Positions 26,072 to 35,269 of a DNA stretch of 64,000 bases are shown here, piece after piece (position 1 is the first letter of the stretch; each line of letters starts with the position of its first letter). The notes beneath the pieces were generated by a model. It did no database searches. It was not told the DNA's origin and worked only from the letters and a program-made list of their open reading frames with translations. The stretch comes from JBEOJY01 sp040275305 (GTDB taxonomy: Bacteria > Pseudomonadota > Alphaproteobacteria > UBA9219). Position numbers and translations under genes: made by a program. The stretch covers positions 1 to 64,000 of the forward strand of contig JBEOJY010000005.1 of the NCBI GenBank assembly GCA_040275305.1, read 5' to 3'.

Positions 26072-27122
26072 TTCGTTTGATCTTGTAAAACTCCGCGTCG
26101 TGGTTGGCGATGGCGTCGGGACGCCACCAGCTTGCGGGTTTGAGCGAGGCCTTGATGCTGCTCTCGACACCGAGCACCATGCAGAACAGCGCCATGCGGA
26201 CGGGGATTCCGGCGTCGGTTTGGCGGAAGATGGCGAGGCGCGGATCGCTGTTGTCGAAGTCGTTGCTTAAGTCGTTCGCGCCGGGGCGGCTGTCGCGCGG
26301 CAGGGGGTGCATGATGATCACGTCTTTGGGCGCGGCTCGGTCCGCGAGGTCTTTGGTGATGCGGAAGCTGACGCCTTCATTGGCGGCTTTTTCGCTTTCC
26401 GACATACGTTCTTTTTGAATGCGCGTGGTGTAGAGCAAGTCGGCTTTGGCGAGGCCTTCCTCCAGATTATGCGTTTCCTTGACGGCGTGGCCTTTCGCGC
26501 GCGCGGCTTCGACAAGTTCTTGCGGGATTTCGAGGCCTTTGGGCGCGACCATGGTGAAGGTCAGGCCTTTGTAGAGCGAGAGCAAGCGGATCAGCGAATG
26601 GATCGTGCGGCCATAGCGCAAATCTCCGGCCATCGTGACGTGGCAGCCGTCGAGTTTTTTGTTGAGGCGCTTGAATTCGGTGCGGATGGTATAGAGGTCG
26701 AGCAGCGCTTGCGTCGGGTGCTCGCCGCTGCCGTTGCCGCCGTTGATGACGGGGATGTTGGTCGAGGCCGCGAACTGGTGGATGGCTTTTTCCTCGAAGT
26801 GGCGCACGACCAATGTGTCCATATAGCCACCGACGACGCGGGCGGTGTCTTCCAGAGACTCGCCCTTGACGACGGAGGAGAATTCGACGCCTGTCGTGTT
26901 GGAAACGGAGCCGCCCAACCGCATGAAGGCCGCGTCGAAACTTAGGCGCGTGCGGGTGCTTGGTTCAAAGAAGATGCTGCCCAACACTGCGCCACGCAGG
27001 ACATCGGTTGTCATCTGGCCGCGCGCGACAGGCGCAAGGGTATCCGCATAGCCGTAAAGCTCGTCGAGCAGGGGCATGTCGAACTGGGCGCTGGAGAGGA
27101 TATGCTGTCCTTTGAGGCTCAT
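26067..27122 (-). CDS. pyrB: Aspartate carbamoyltransferase, catalytic chain
   Basis: 351 aa, about 40 longer than the ~310 aa typical of the family; the extra length is mainly at the C-terminus. It condenses carbamoyl phosphate and aspartate in pyrimidine synthesis. The carbamoyl-phosphate site FFEPSTRTRLSFDAA, the conserved NGGNGSGEHPTQALLDLYT and MHPLPRDSRPGA are present. AGGAG precedes the start. The last residues and the TAG stop fall inside a MITE terminus, so the C-terminus may have been altered by insertion. Divergent from pyrC. No regulatory pyrI chain is beside it. Confidence 0.95.
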   Translation of the reverse strand: MSLKGQHILSSAQFDMPLLDELYGYADTLAPVARGQMTTDVLRGAVLGSIFFEPSTRTRLSFDAAFMRLGGSVSNTTGVEFSSVVKGESLEDTARVVGGYMDTLVVRHFEEKAIHQFAASTNIPVINGGNGSGEHPTQALLDLYTIRTEFKRLNKKLDGCHVTMAGDLRYGRTIHSLIRLLSLYKGLTFTMVAPKGLEIPQELVEAARAKGHAVKETHNLEEGLAKADLLYTTRIQKERMSESEKAANEGVSFRITKDLADRAAPKDVIIMHPLPRDSRPGANDLSNDFDNSDPRLAIFRQTDAGIPVRMALFCMVLGVESSIKASLKPASWWRPDAIANHDAEFYKIKRI

Positions 27123-27234
27123 GGGGCTGCTCCTGATGGCTTGTTGGGCTGATTTTCAGGTTCTTGATAGCAGACCGGGTATTTTTGTACAGTGTCCGGT
27201 GTGTTAACCTTTTGTCTTGGTTTGGAATACTATC

Positions 27235-28320
27235 ATGGCTACTTCATCTGCAGTTTCTGTCGATCGCTTGACCCTTCGTCGGCCCGACGATTGGCATGTG
27301 CATTTGCGCGATGGGGCGATGTTGAGAGCGGTCGCGCCCTTGACGGCGGCGCAGTTCGGGCGAGCCGTTGTCATGCCCAACCTTAATCCTCCGGTGACCA
27401 GCGCGGCGCGGGCGAAGGCTTACCGCGAGGAGATTTTGCGGGCCGTGCCGAAGGGCATGAATTTTCAGCCGCTGATGACGCTTTATCTGACCGACGATGT
27501 GGATGTCGCTGATCTGGAGGCGGGATTCCGTGAGGGCGTGTTTACGGCGGCCAAGCTTTATCCGGCTAACGCGACGACCAATTCCGCTAAAGGCGTGACG
27601 GATGTTCGCAAGCTTTATCCGGCTTTGGAGCGTATGCAGAAGATCGGGATGCCTTTGCTTGTGCATGGCGAGGTGACGGAGGCGGAGGTCGATGTTTTCG
27701 ATCGTGAGAAGATCTTCATCGAGCAGGTTATGGAGCCGCTGCGCAAGGCTTTTTCGGGGCTGAAGGTCGTGTTCGAGCATGTCACGACGGCGGAAGCTGT
27801 GGCCTATGCGCGCGAAGGGCACTCGGCGGGCGGCAAGTTGGGCGCGACGATCACGGCGCATCATCTGTTCCTTAACCGCACGGATATATTCAGGGGCGGG
27901 GTGCGGCCTCATCATTATTGCCTGCCGATTGCCAAGCGCGAGAAGCATCGGCTGGCTTTGATCGAGGCGGCGACTTCTGGCGAGGCGGCGTTCTTTCTGG
28001 GGACCGACTCCGCGCCGCATCCGGTCAAGAACAAGGAATCTTCCTGCGGTTGCGCGGGGGTGTTTACGGCGGCGACCGCGTTAGAGCTGTATGCCGAGGC
28101 GTTCGATCGGGCGGGCGCTTTGGACAGGCTGGAGGCGTTTGCGAGCCTCAACGGGCCGCGTTTCTATGGGCTTGCGGTTAACGAGGACACCGTGACGCTG
28201 GTTCGGGCAGACTGCCCGGAGCCTGTGCCTGTGGTGACGGAAACGGGAGATTCAGTGGTTACATTCGTTCCGCCGACCGGGAAGGTTGGGTGGAAGATGG
28301 ATAAGCAATCCTCAAGTTAA
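27235..28320 (+). CDS. pyrC: Dihydroorotase
   Basis: 361 aa, class II (E. coli PyrC-like) amidohydrolase cyclising carbamoyl aspartate to dihydroorotate. Metal ligands are in DDWHVHLRDGAML, the carboxylated Lys in AAKLYPANATTNS, His in LVHGEV and FEHVTT, and the Asp in FLGTDSAPHP. Start 27235 (MATSSAV) gives a family-like N-terminus; an ATG 18 bases upstream is less likely. The 112-base gap to divergent pyrB must hold both promoters. Confidence 0.95.
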   Translation: MATSSAVSVDRLTLRRPDDWHVHLRDGAMLRAVAPLTAAQFGRAVVMPNLNPPVTSAARAKAYREEILRAVPKGMNFQPLMTLYLTDDVDVADLEAGFREGVFTAAKLYPANATTNSAKGVTDVRKLYPALERMQKIGMPLLVHGEVTEAEVDVFDREKIFIEQVMEPLRKAFSGLKVVFEHVTTAEAVAYAREGHSAGGKLGATITAHHLFLNRTDIFRGGVRPHHYCLPIAKREKHRLALIEAATSGEAAFFLGTDSAPHPVKNKESSCGCAGVFTAATALELYAEAFDRAGALDRLEAFASLNGPRFYGLAVNEDTVTLVRADCPEPVPVVTETGDSVVTFVPPTGKVGWKMDKQSSS

Positions 28321-28333
28321 CCATATTTGCTGT

Positions 28334-28399
28334 TTGCCTTTTGGGGCTTTATTCCGGTAGAGTGTGCGCTCGCCAGCACCCCTGGAGGCTGGTTTTGTT
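28334..28399 (+). promoter_or_regulatory. Candidate rplY promoter and leader hairpin
   Basis: TTGCCT (28334-28339) and TAGAGT (28358-28363), spaced by 18 bases, form a plausible sigma-70 promoter. Just downstream CCAGC (28373-28377) pairs with GCTGG (28388-28392) and is followed by TTTTGTT. The hairpin could be a weak terminator for pyrC or part of the rplY leader. Confidence 0.35.
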
Positions 28400-28426
28400 A
28401 ACGTTTTGAACTTTATGGAGACGACT

Positions 28427-29191
28427 ATGGCGCAAGTTACTGAACTTGCGGCGGAAGCGCGTGATCGGGCCGGCAAGGGGACCAGCCACGCAATTCGCCG
28501 TCAAGACAAGACACCCGGCGTGATCTATGGCGACAAGAAGCCGCCCGTGATGGTGACGCTCGAAGACAAGGTTCTCGCTCGTTTGCTCGAGCGCCCTGGA
28601 TTTTTTACCCATCTGATCGATCTTACCGTCGGTAAGGAAAAGTATCGCGTGATCCCGCGCGACGTGCAGTTCGATCCGGTCAGCGACAAGCCCTTGCATG
28701 TTGATTTTCTGCGCGTTTCGGCTAGCACGCGGATGCGCATCAGCGTTCCCGTCGTGTTCGTCAACAGCGAGAAATCGCCCGGCATCAAGAAGGGCGGCAC
28801 GCTCAACATCGTGCATCACGAGATCGAGGTGCTTTGCGCTCCGGATCGTATCCCTGAGAAGTTCGAGATCAGCCTTGAAGGGCTTGAGATCAATCATGCC
28901 GTGCATTTGAGCGCCTTGAAACTGCCGGAAGGCGTGGCGCTTACGACGCATGAAAAGGACTTCACGATTGTGACGATTGCGGTTCCGTCCGCCATACGTG
29001 CCGAGGCTGAAGAAGCAGCGGCAGCGGCTGCGGCGGCTGCGGCGGCTCCTGTGGCGGAAGGCGCTGCGGCGGCTCCTGCGGCGGCAGGCGGGGCAGCAGC
29101 TCCGGCGGCTGGCAAGGATGCCAAGGCGGCAGGCGGGGCAGCGGCTCCGGCGGCTGGCAAGGCGGATGCCAAGAAGGCTGACAAGAAGTAA
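28427..29191 (+). CDS. rplY: 50S ribosomal protein L25 (CTC form) with Ala-rich tail
   Basis: 254 aa from ATG 28427 (MAQVTELAAEARDRAGKGTS). It has the L25 N-domain that binds 5S rRNA (RRQDKTPGVIYGDKKPPVMV, VIPRDVQFDPVSDKPLHVDF) and the CTC/TL5 C-domain (GGTLNIVHHEIEVLCAPD, IPEKFEISLEGLEI). The final ~60 residues are almost pure Ala/Gly/Lys/Pro low complexity encoded by repetitive GCG/GGC codons, the type of tail also seen on L9 here. It is followed closely by pth, a common pair. Confidence 0.94.
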   Translation: MAQVTELAAEARDRAGKGTSHAIRRQDKTPGVIYGDKKPPVMVTLEDKVLARLLERPGFFTHLIDLTVGKEKYRVIPRDVQFDPVSDKPLHVDFLRVSASTRMRISVPVVFVNSEKSPGIKKGGTLNIVHHEIEVLCAPDRIPEKFEISLEGLEINHAVHLSALKLPEGVALTTHEKDFTIVTIAVPSAIRAEAEEAAAAAAAAAAAPVAEGAAAAPAAAGGAAAPAAGKDAKAAGGAAAPAAGKADAKKADKK

Positions 29192-29287
29192 GTTTGAAAA
29201 TCTAAGGTCGGTTTGGACTGTTTCGTTCGGGCGTGTATGATCCGTTCGGGGCTGTACGGATCGGCCTTATTTTCTTTACAGGCCCTT

Positions 29288-29887
29288 ATGCAGACATTTT
29301 CCCATCTTGTCGTCGGTCTTGGCAACCCCGGTGGAGAGTATGCCGGGACGCGACATAATATCGGGTTCATGGCTGTTGACGCTTTGGCGAAAAAGTTTGG
29401 ATGCGCGACGGCTTGGAAGAAGAAGTTTAAGGGATTGGTTGCGGCGTCTTCAGAGCCGAATGTCCTGTTGCTCAAACCTCAGACCTATATGAATTTGTCG
29501 GGCGAGTCGGTTGCGGAAGCCGCGCGGTTCTATCGGATTGAGCCTGCGCGGATCATCGTGTTCCATGACGATCTCGATCTTCAGCCGGGGCAGGTCAAGG
29601 TCAAGCAAGGCGGAGGGTCGGGCGGACATAACGGGATCAAGTCTATCGACTCGCATTTGGGGCCGGACTATTGGCGCGTGCGGATTGGCATCGGGCATCC
29701 CGGCGTCAAGGGCGAGGCGGTGACGCGGCACGTGTTGGACGGGTTTGCGAAAGCCGACGCGCTGTGGCTTGGGCCGTTGCTGGAGGTTGTCGTCAAAGAA
29801 TTTGATCTTATGCTTGAGGGCAAGGCTTCGGAATACGCCAACCGCGTCGCGCGGAAGATGGCGGCGCTTCAGGAGCCTTCGACATGA
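29288..29887 (+). CDS. pth: Peptidyl-tRNA hydrolase
   Basis: 199 aa from ATG 29288. The start MQTFSHLVVGLGNPGGEYAG and the catalytic His in TRHNIGFMAVD are standard, as are LKPQTYMNLSGESV and VFHDDLDLQPGQVKVKQGGG. It recycles stalled peptidyl-tRNAs by releasing the peptide. The upstream in-frame ATG at 29213 lies in the rplY-pth gap and is unlikely. The stop overlaps the HAD gene by ATGA. Confidence 0.96.
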   Translation: MQTFSHLVVGLGNPGGEYAGTRHNIGFMAVDALAKKFGCATAWKKKFKGLVAASSEPNVLLLKPQTYMNLSGESVAEAARFYRIEPARIIVFHDDLDLQPGQVKVKQGGGSGGHNGIKSIDSHLGPDYWRVRIGIGHPGVKGEAVTRHVLDGFAKADALWLGPLLEVVVKEFDLMLEGKASEYANRVARKMAALQEPST

Positions 29888-30585
29888 CTTTGCTGATCTT
29901 CGATTGCGATGGGACGTTAACGGATACAGAGCAATTGCATTCGGAAGTCGATTGCGCGTTTATTGACGCGGCTTATGGCGTCACTTGGGACGTTCAGGAG
30001 ATGAACAGGCGGTTTGCGGGCGGAACGTCCGCTGCCGTCGAGCTTGCCTTGTCCGAAGCGATTGGGCGTCCGCTTCCGGGCGATCATCGGGACAGGCTTT
30101 TCGCCTATAAGAGCGCCGAGTTTCGTAAAAAACTTGCTCCATGCGCCTATGTTCACGAGGCGCTCGCGGCGTTACGGGATTACAGGATGGCAGTCGCTTC
30201 GAACGCGCTGATGCGTATGTTGACGGTCAATCTTGAAGCGGCGGGACTTTATGACCTGTTCGCGCCGCATATCTATTCGAGCAGTATGGTTGAGCGCCCC
30301 AAGCCCGCGCCGGATTTGTTTTTGCACGCGGCGCGGCAGAGCGGAGTTGGCGCGGAAGATTGCCTTGTGATAGAGGACAGCGAGCCCGGAGTCGCGGCGG
30401 CTCGCGCGGCGGGCATGCGTGTGATCGGGTATGCCGGGGGCCAACATTGCTATCCGGGATATGCCGGGGAGAAGCTGAGACACGCGGATGTTGTGATCGA
30501 CGATATGCGTAAGTTGCCAGAGGTCGTGAGAGCGCTTGAGGGCGGGGCGAAGCGCGTTAGCCAAGTTTGGCGAAGCGAGAAGTGA
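29884..30585 (+). CDS. HAD-superfamily phosphatase (Gph/phosphoglycolate-phosphatase-like)
   Basis: 233 aa. HAD motif I is LLIFDCDGTLTDTEQLHSE with the nucleophile Asp near residue 7. Motif II is in AVASNALMRML, Lys in VERPKPAPDLFLHAA, and motif IV in CLVIEDSEPGVAAARAAGM. The helical cap (subclass IA) lies at about residues 18-85. Substrate cannot be told from sequence. Translationally coupled to pth by a 4-base overlap. Confidence 0.85.
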   Translation: MTLLIFDCDGTLTDTEQLHSEVDCAFIDAAYGVTWDVQEMNRRFAGGTSAAVELALSEAIGRPLPGDHRDRLFAYKSAEFRKKLAPCAYVHEALAALRDYRMAVASNALMRMLTVNLEAAGLYDLFAPHIYSSSMVERPKPAPDLFLHAARQSGVGAEDCLVIEDSEPGVAAARAAGMRVIGYAGGQHCYPGYAGEKLRHADVVIDDMRKLPEVVRALEGGAKRVSQVWRSEK

Positions 30586-30598
30586 TCGGGGAGATGTT

Positions 30599-31705
30599 AT
30601 GGGTTTTCAGTGCGGTATCGTGGGCTTGCCGAATGTCGGCAAATCGACTTTGTTCAACGCTTTGACCGCGACGGCGGCGGCGCAGGCGGCTAACTATCCG
30701 TTTTGCACGATCGAGCCGAATGTGGGGCGGGTGGCGGTTCCCGATGCGCGGCTCGACAAGCTGGCGGCGTTGGCGCAATCGGCCAAGACTGTGCCGACGC
30801 AGCTCGAATTTGTCGATATCGCGGGGCTTGTGCGCGGCGCGGCGAAGGGCGAGGGGCTTGGCAATCAGTTTCTCGCGCATATCCGCGAGGTCGACGCGGT
30901 GATCCATGTTGTGCGCTGTTTTGAGGGCGGAGACGTTACGCATGTCGAAGGCTCGGTCGATCCGTTGCGCGATGCGGCGACGGTCGAGACGGAGCTGATG
31001 CTTGCCGATCTTGATAGCCTTGAGAAACGGCTGTCCAACACGCAGAAGAAAGCCAAGATAGGAGATAAAGAGTCTCTGGAGCTGTTGAAAGTGTTGGAAC
31101 CGTGCGTTGCGGCTTTGCAGGCGGGACAGCCCGTGCGTTCACTTATGCACAACATGGACGCAGCCTCGCGCGAGATGGTGCGGTCGTTGCAGATCGTGAC
31201 ATCCAAGCCCGTGCTTTACGTCGCGAATGTTTCCGAGGGCGATGCGGCGAAGGGCAACGCTTTGTCCGCTCTCGTCGCGGAGAAAGCCAAGGCGGAGGGA
31301 GCTGAGTGCGTTGTTATCGCTGCGGCCATCGAGTCTGAAGTTTCCTTGCTAGATACTGAGGCTGAGAAGAAGGAATTTTTATCAGACCTTGGGCTTGAGG
31401 AGCCGGGCTTGAATAAGATAATTCGCGCCGGGTACAAGCTGCTTGGGCTTCTGACATTTTTTACTGTGGGACCTAAAGAAGCGCGGGCTTGGACGGTGCG
31501 CAAGGGGGCGGCTGCGCCGCAGGCGGCTGGCGTCATCCATACGGATTTCGAGCGCGGGTTTATTAAGGCCGAAACCATCGCCTATGCCGATTACATTGAG
31601 GCCGGGAGCGAGGCGAAGGCTCGCGAAACGGGCAAGTTGCGGCAGGAAGGCAAAGATTATATGGTCAAAGACGGCGATATTTTTCATTTCAAATTCAATG
31701 TGTGA
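30599..31705 (+). CDS. ychF: YchF/Ola1-type P-loop ATPase/GTPase
   Basis: 368 aa, normal family length. The P-loop is GIVGLPNVGKSTLFNALT; the G2 region is NYPFCTIEPNVG, and G3 is FVDIAGLVRGAAKGEGLGNQ. The C-terminal TGS domain ends in GKDYMVKDGDIFHFKFNV. YchF binds ATP and GTP and associates with ribosomes. ATG 30599 is preceded by GGGGAG. It begins just after the HAD gene and is followed by yebC in the same direction. Confidence 0.96.
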   Translation: MGFQCGIVGLPNVGKSTLFNALTATAAAQAANYPFCTIEPNVGRVAVPDARLDKLAALAQSAKTVPTQLEFVDIAGLVRGAAKGEGLGNQFLAHIREVDAVIHVVRCFEGGDVTHVEGSVDPLRDAATVETELMLADLDSLEKRLSNTQKKAKIGDKESLELLKVLEPCVAALQAGQPVRSLMHNMDAASREMVRSLQIVTSKPVLYVANVSEGDAAKGNALSALVAEKAKAEGAECVVIAAAIESEVSLLDTEAEKKEFLSDLGLEEPGLNKIIRAGYKLLGLLTFFTVGPKEARAWTVRKGAAAPQAAGVIHTDFERGFIKAETIAYADYIEAGSEAKARETGKLRQEGKDYMVKDGDIFHFKFNV

Positions 31706-31727
31706 GCGAAGGGCGAGCAGGTGAGAC

Positions 31728-32453
31728 ATGGCCGGACATTCCCATGCCAAGAACGTGATGCACCAAAAGGGCGTCAGCGACGCGAAGAAGGCGAAAATCT
31801 TCAACAAACTTGCGCGCGAAATTATGGTTGCGAGCAAGCAGGGGTTGCCTGATCCGGCGTTTAATCCCCGTCTTCGAGCGGCGGTATTGGCTGCGAGGAA
31901 GGGTAACCTTCCGCGCGAGCGCATCGACCGCGCGATCAAATCAGGCCAACCCGGAGGCGATGACGGCGCGAATTATGAGGAAGTGCGTTACGAAGGGTAT
32001 GGGCCGGGAGGCATCGCTTTGATCGTCGAGGCGCTGACAGACAACCGCAATCGCACGGCTTCGGAACTTCGCACCGCGTTTTCCAAGAATGGCGGGACGA
32101 TGGGCGAAAGCGGGTCGGTATCCTATATGTTCGATCGTAAGGGCGTTATCGTTTATCAGGCCAAGGTCGCCACCCCGGATGCTATGCTGGAGGCCGTTAT
32201 TGAGGCTGGTGGCGATAATGTCGATTCTGATTCTGACGCTCATGAAATAACATGTCAGGTCGAGGATTTTGGAGCGGTTCGCTCCGCGCTGGAAGCCAAA
32301 TTCGGCGAGCCGGAGAGCGCCAAGCTTGATTGGCTGCCCAAGACCGAAACGGCGGTTACTGGTCAGGTTGCGCAGGATTTGGCGCGGCTTGTGGAGGTTC
32401 TCGAAGACAATGACGATGCGCAGAATGTTATTACCAACGCAGCCGATGGGTGA
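31728..32453 (+). CDS. yebC: YebC/PmpR-family transcriptional regulator or translation factor
   Basis: 241 aa. The N-terminus MAGHSHAKNVMHQKGVSDAKK and RAAVLAARKGNLPRERIDRA are family hallmarks (canonical AGHSKWANIKH is shifted to HSHAKNVMHQ). It continues with EVRYEGYGPGGIALIVEALTDN and FSKNGGTMGESGSVSYMF. The family includes DNA-binding regulators and, more recently, factors acting at the ribosome on proline stretches. The gene is followed by a strong terminator. Confidence 0.93.
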   Translation: MAGHSHAKNVMHQKGVSDAKKAKIFNKLAREIMVASKQGLPDPAFNPRLRAAVLAARKGNLPRERIDRAIKSGQPGGDDGANYEEVRYEGYGPGGIALIVEALTDNRNRTASELRTAFSKNGGTMGESGSVSYMFDRKGVIVYQAKVATPDAMLEAVIEAGGDNVDSDSDAHEITCQVEDFGAVRSALEAKFGEPESAKLDWLPKTETAVTGQVAQDLARLVEVLEDNDDAQNVITNAADG

Positions 32454-32471
32454 TTGGGACTTGTCTCTAAT

Positions 32472-32514
32472 AAAAAAAGGGGTCTTGGCTTTATGTGGCT
32501 AAGACCCCTTTTTT
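32472..32514. terminator. Bidirectional intrinsic terminator between yebC and the fapF-like gene
   Basis: An A-rich run leads into GGGGTCTT (32479-32486), which pairs with AAGACCCC (32501-32508) and is followed by TTTTTT. The A-tract before and T-tract after make it work on both strands, ending yebC on plus and the Fap-like operon on minus. Confidence 0.9.
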
Positions 32515-32531
32515 ATGAGGATGTCGATTGG

Positions 32532-33875
32532 TTAATTGCCAAAGGCTTGCAGGGCAACGGGCACACGGAAGGTAACCTGAGCGTCCGGCGCATCGCGCGT
32601 GATACCTGCGGCCACGTTCATATTCACATGCACGCGATTGTTCACTTTGAACGAGAAGCCAGTTAGCGTCGATCCAACCTGAAGCGAATCGCCACGTTGG
32701 GAGACGCCGCCGATTTCTGTGGTTGTGGGCCTGACGTAGGCATGTTCATAGCCCAGCGTGAAGGACAGGCGGTCATTGAGAGATACGCCCATGCCTGCGC
32801 TGGCCGTGTAGGCGGCACCGGGATCAACTCTGCCGATGGCGCTGCCCGCAACAGTGCGGTTGATCGTTTCGCCGAAGCTGTGGACGTAACCGATATTGCC
32901 GAACAGCACGGCGGGGTCGAGCGGGTAAATGGCCGTCACGCTAGGCGCGACCGACATAAAGCCGGATCCTGTCGCTAGATCTTTCGAGCTCCCATTCGCG
33001 TTGTAGGCAATCCGGTAGGGGCTTGTTCCTGTGTCTGACTTATAACGTAAATTCGCGATGAAGAAGGGCCAATCCTGTTGCCCTTTGTTGATCTGATAGT
33101 GGGCGCCGAATTCGATATCGCCTAGTCCGTAGCCATTGGTTGTTTGATGGGCTGTCGGCGATCCTGTCAGCGACACGATGGTGTCGTATTGCGAATCCTG
33201 ACGCCAGACAAATGGGACTCTGGCTTCCAGTTCGAGGCGGTTCGTGACGCCGACACGCACCGTTGTTCCCGTTGTGACGATATCTCGCGCCACGCGATTG
33301 GCGCTGATTTCACCGATCAGGAAGGAAGGCAGCAGCGAGCCGCCCAAAAATGTGAAGTTGTTGATCGAAGAACGCGCGTATTCGGCAAAAGGTTCCAGCA
33401 CTATCTTGCCGTACGGGGTTAACACGCCGCCGGTGTTGGCTAAAATGGGAACTTCGGGCGGCTTGTCTTGTCCGGCAGGGGCTTGCCCTACTTGTTCTGT
33501 AGGCATAGCTGGCGAGGCCGCCGATTGCTGGGCGGTTTGTTTTTTCTTCGGCGCGGTTGCTGATTCTTGCGGTTCACCCGAAGCGTCGCGCCATGACGAT
33601 TTCTGTTTCTTGGCCAGTTGGGCTTCGAGCGCCGTGATTTTGCGGTCTTTGTTGCCGATGTCCGCTTCCAGCTTGCTGAGACGCTCTTGCTGGCTTTCCA
33701 GTTTTTGGGCTAGGTCAGCCAAAGCCTTCTGGATGGTTGCTTCTTCTGCTTTCGCATTAGAGGTCTTGGCCATTGCCGGCGATGCCGCAAGCCCTACTAC
33801 GGCAGTAAAAACTACAAGGGATGACAGCGTACGGATGCCATGGAGCATTGCGCGCGCGGACGCATGGAAAGGCAT
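32532..33875 (-). CDS. FapF-like outer-membrane beta-barrel with N-terminal coiled coil
   Basis: 447 aa from ATG 33875 (TGGAG upstream; the longer frame would need a TTG start). A Sec signal peptide is followed by a coiled-coil helix (about residues 46-92, with QKLESQQERLSKLEADIGNK), a Pro/Gln-rich linker, and from about residue 150 a 12-strand-like beta-barrel opening GGVLTPYGKIVLEPFAEYA. This is the architecture of Pseudomonas FapF, the trimeric channel that exports Fap amyloid subunits, and the GVLTP-x-G-x-x-x-LEP segment is a recognisable barrel-start motif. It is the last gene of the operon, before a terminator. Assignment rests on architecture and context, not on a database match. Confidence 0.72.
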   Translation of the reverse strand: MPFHASARAMLHGIRTLSSLVVFTAVVGLAASPAMAKTSNAKAEEATIQKALADLAQKLESQQERLSKLEADIGNKDRKITALEAQLAKKQKSSWRDASGEPQESATAPKKKQTAQQSAASPAMPTEQVGQAPAGQDKPPEVPILANTGGVLTPYGKIVLEPFAEYARSSINNFTFLGGSLLPSFLIGEISANRVARDIVTTGTTVRVGVTNRLELEARVPFVWRQDSQYDTIVSLTGSPTAHQTTNGYGLGDIEFGAHYQINKGQQDWPFFIANLRYKSDTGTSPYRIAYNANGSSKDLATGSGFMSVAPSVTAIYPLDPAVLFGNIGYVHSFGETINRTVAGSAIGRVDPGAAYTASAGMGVSLNDRLSFTLGYEHAYVRPTTTEIGGVSQRGDSLQVGSTLTGFSFKVNNRVHVNMNVAAGITRDAPDAQVTFRVPVALQAFGN

Positions 33876-33918
33876 GGGGGACTCCAAAAAATTTGGTCTA
33901 GTGGATGGATGCTAGACA

Positions 33919-34557
33919 CTAACGTCGTAGTACATTACGTAGACTGTTCATAGCCTGTGATTTCAGTGCCGTCAGCGCTTGATATGCCTGAGACTTTTCT
34001 GCCACGTAGTTCGTTATATCAATCGTGATGCTCTGAATCTGACTGATGACAGCCCCATTCGCTGAGTTGGAGACTAGCGTTGTGACATTGCCTGTCAATG
34101 GGTCGGCTGAACTTGTTATAGTTGTGTTGCCTGTTGGTAACGTTGTTGTTTGAGTTTCAGGTTGAGAAACTGACGCGCTGGATGCGACTGGATAAACCTT
34201 TGTAGTTGTACCTAGTTGCTCGATTTTCGCTGCCGCTACAGTGCTAGAGGCGGATGTCGGGGCAGTGATTTTACCGCTTGAGTAATAATTATGTACCACG
34301 CTCTTTCCGTCGAGTAGAATTTCTGTTTCGATCCCGATGTTTATATTCATTCCGTTTGGTAAAATGTATCCCCCGTAGGCTTCTTCTAGTTCGGCGGCAT
34401 TCATGGGTGATAACCCATGCAGAGCGTCGATGGATTCAGCTTTAGCTATTGAGAGGGGCGCCATGATGCCAAGGCAAGCCGCAAGGAGCAATGCGGTTGC
34501 GCGGCCCATGAGGTTGCGGAAAAAGTCGCGAGAGGGGGTGGGGGATTTAGTGTTCAT
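33919..34557 (-). CDS. Secreted Gly-Gly-motif protein, FapE-like position
   Basis: 212 aa. Signal peptide (hydrophobic residues about 20-38, cleavage near KAES). Just after it comes LSPMNAAELEEAYGGYILPN, an L-x-x-x-E-L...GG pattern like a double-glycine leader cleaved after Gly63. The rest is Thr/Ser/Val-rich and beta-prone (TTLPTGNTTITSSADPLTGN), with a helical C-terminus (QAYQALTALKSQAMNSL). It has no Cys after the signal region. The start overlaps the end of the C39 peptidase gene by 11 bases, and fapF-like follows 43 bases on. In order it corresponds to FapE. It could be a minor fibre component. Confidence 0.6.
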   Translation of the reverse strand: MNTKSPTPSRDFFRNLMGRATALLLAACLGIMAPLSIAKAESIDALHGLSPMNAAELEEAYGGYILPNGMNINIGIETEILLDGKSVVHNYYSSGKITAPTSASSTVAAAKIEQLGTTTKVYPVASSASVSQPETQTTTLPTGNTTITSSADPLTGNVTTLVSNSANGAVISQIQSITIDITNYVAEKSQAYQALTALKSQAMNSLRNVLRR

Positions 34558-35269
34558 GGAATGTCGGGTGGTTGATGGTGAAAGAGGAGAGCGCGTTGTG
34601 GTTGTGGGTTCGGCCTCTGCTGATTGGAGAGCGCGGCAAGGCTTTTAAGTCTGCACTATCATTGAAGTGAGCGCGGCCTTTGGCCACATTGTCGCGAATG
34701 ACGAAAACAACTTTGTTCCAGATGGCTTCAAACTCGTCCAAGGGGATTCGACGTAAACCAAGTTGCGAATCGGCAACGATAACCGCCCCGTTGTCGATGC
34801 CCCTTATCACTATGAAGTGGTTATATCCACCGGGGCTTATCAATGTTAGGGAGGGCAGATCCAGCGATTGTAGCTGCTGGATCGTGAGCTTGTATCCGTC
34901 TGCGCGATATCCTTCGGACGCAAGAAACTTTTTGATATCCAGCAGCGAGAAGCCGACCTTGCGGATGTGTTCCTGATTCCCAACTTTGTACATCGCTTGG
35001 AACACGCTTTGTTCGTCCGTGGGGATATCGTAGCTGTGCGTAAGCAATGTCGCAACGGCGGCAGAGCCACAGCTGTAGTCATAGGCTTGATGTATGACGC
35101 GCTCGTCGCGCAGTTCCTTAATGCTTTTGACCTTAACCGAAAAGTCACCTGACGGCGCGACGATCTGTCCTGCCTGCGCGTTTTTTCCGCCGCTCAATGC
35201 GACAGTGAAAATAACGATTAACAGACACGCCATTCGCCAACACATCCCGGTTGCTCCGCTTAATGGCAT
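34547..35269 (-). CDS. Periplasmic C39-family peptidase, FapD-like
   Basis: 240 aa. An N-terminal hydrophobic segment (about residues 13-27) gives a Sec signal or anchor, with no ABC transporter domains attached. The peptidase core has Gln61 and Cys67 in HQAYDYSCGSAAVATLL (oxyanion Gln and nucleophile), His151 in GGYNHFIVIRG and Asp167 in VIVADSQLG, the complete C39 triad. C39 enzymes cleave after double-glycine leaders. FapD is the stand-alone periplasmic C39 protein essential for Fap secretion in Pseudomonas. The start overlaps the upstream small gene by TGATG, so translation is coupled. The ~60-residue His/Asn-rich C-terminus looks unstructured. Confidence 0.78.
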   Translation of the reverse strand: MPLSGATGMCWRMACLLIVIFTVALSGGKNAQAGQIVAPSGDFSVKVKSIKELRDERVIHQAYDYSCGSAAVATLLTHSYDIPTDEQSVFQAMYKVGNQEHIRKVGFSLLDIKKFLASEGYRADGYKLTIQQLQSLDLPSLTLISPGGYNHFIVIRGIDNGAVIVADSQLGLRRIPLDEFEAIWNKVVFVIRDNVAKGRAHFNDSADLKALPRSPISRGRTHNHNALSSFTINHPTFHEH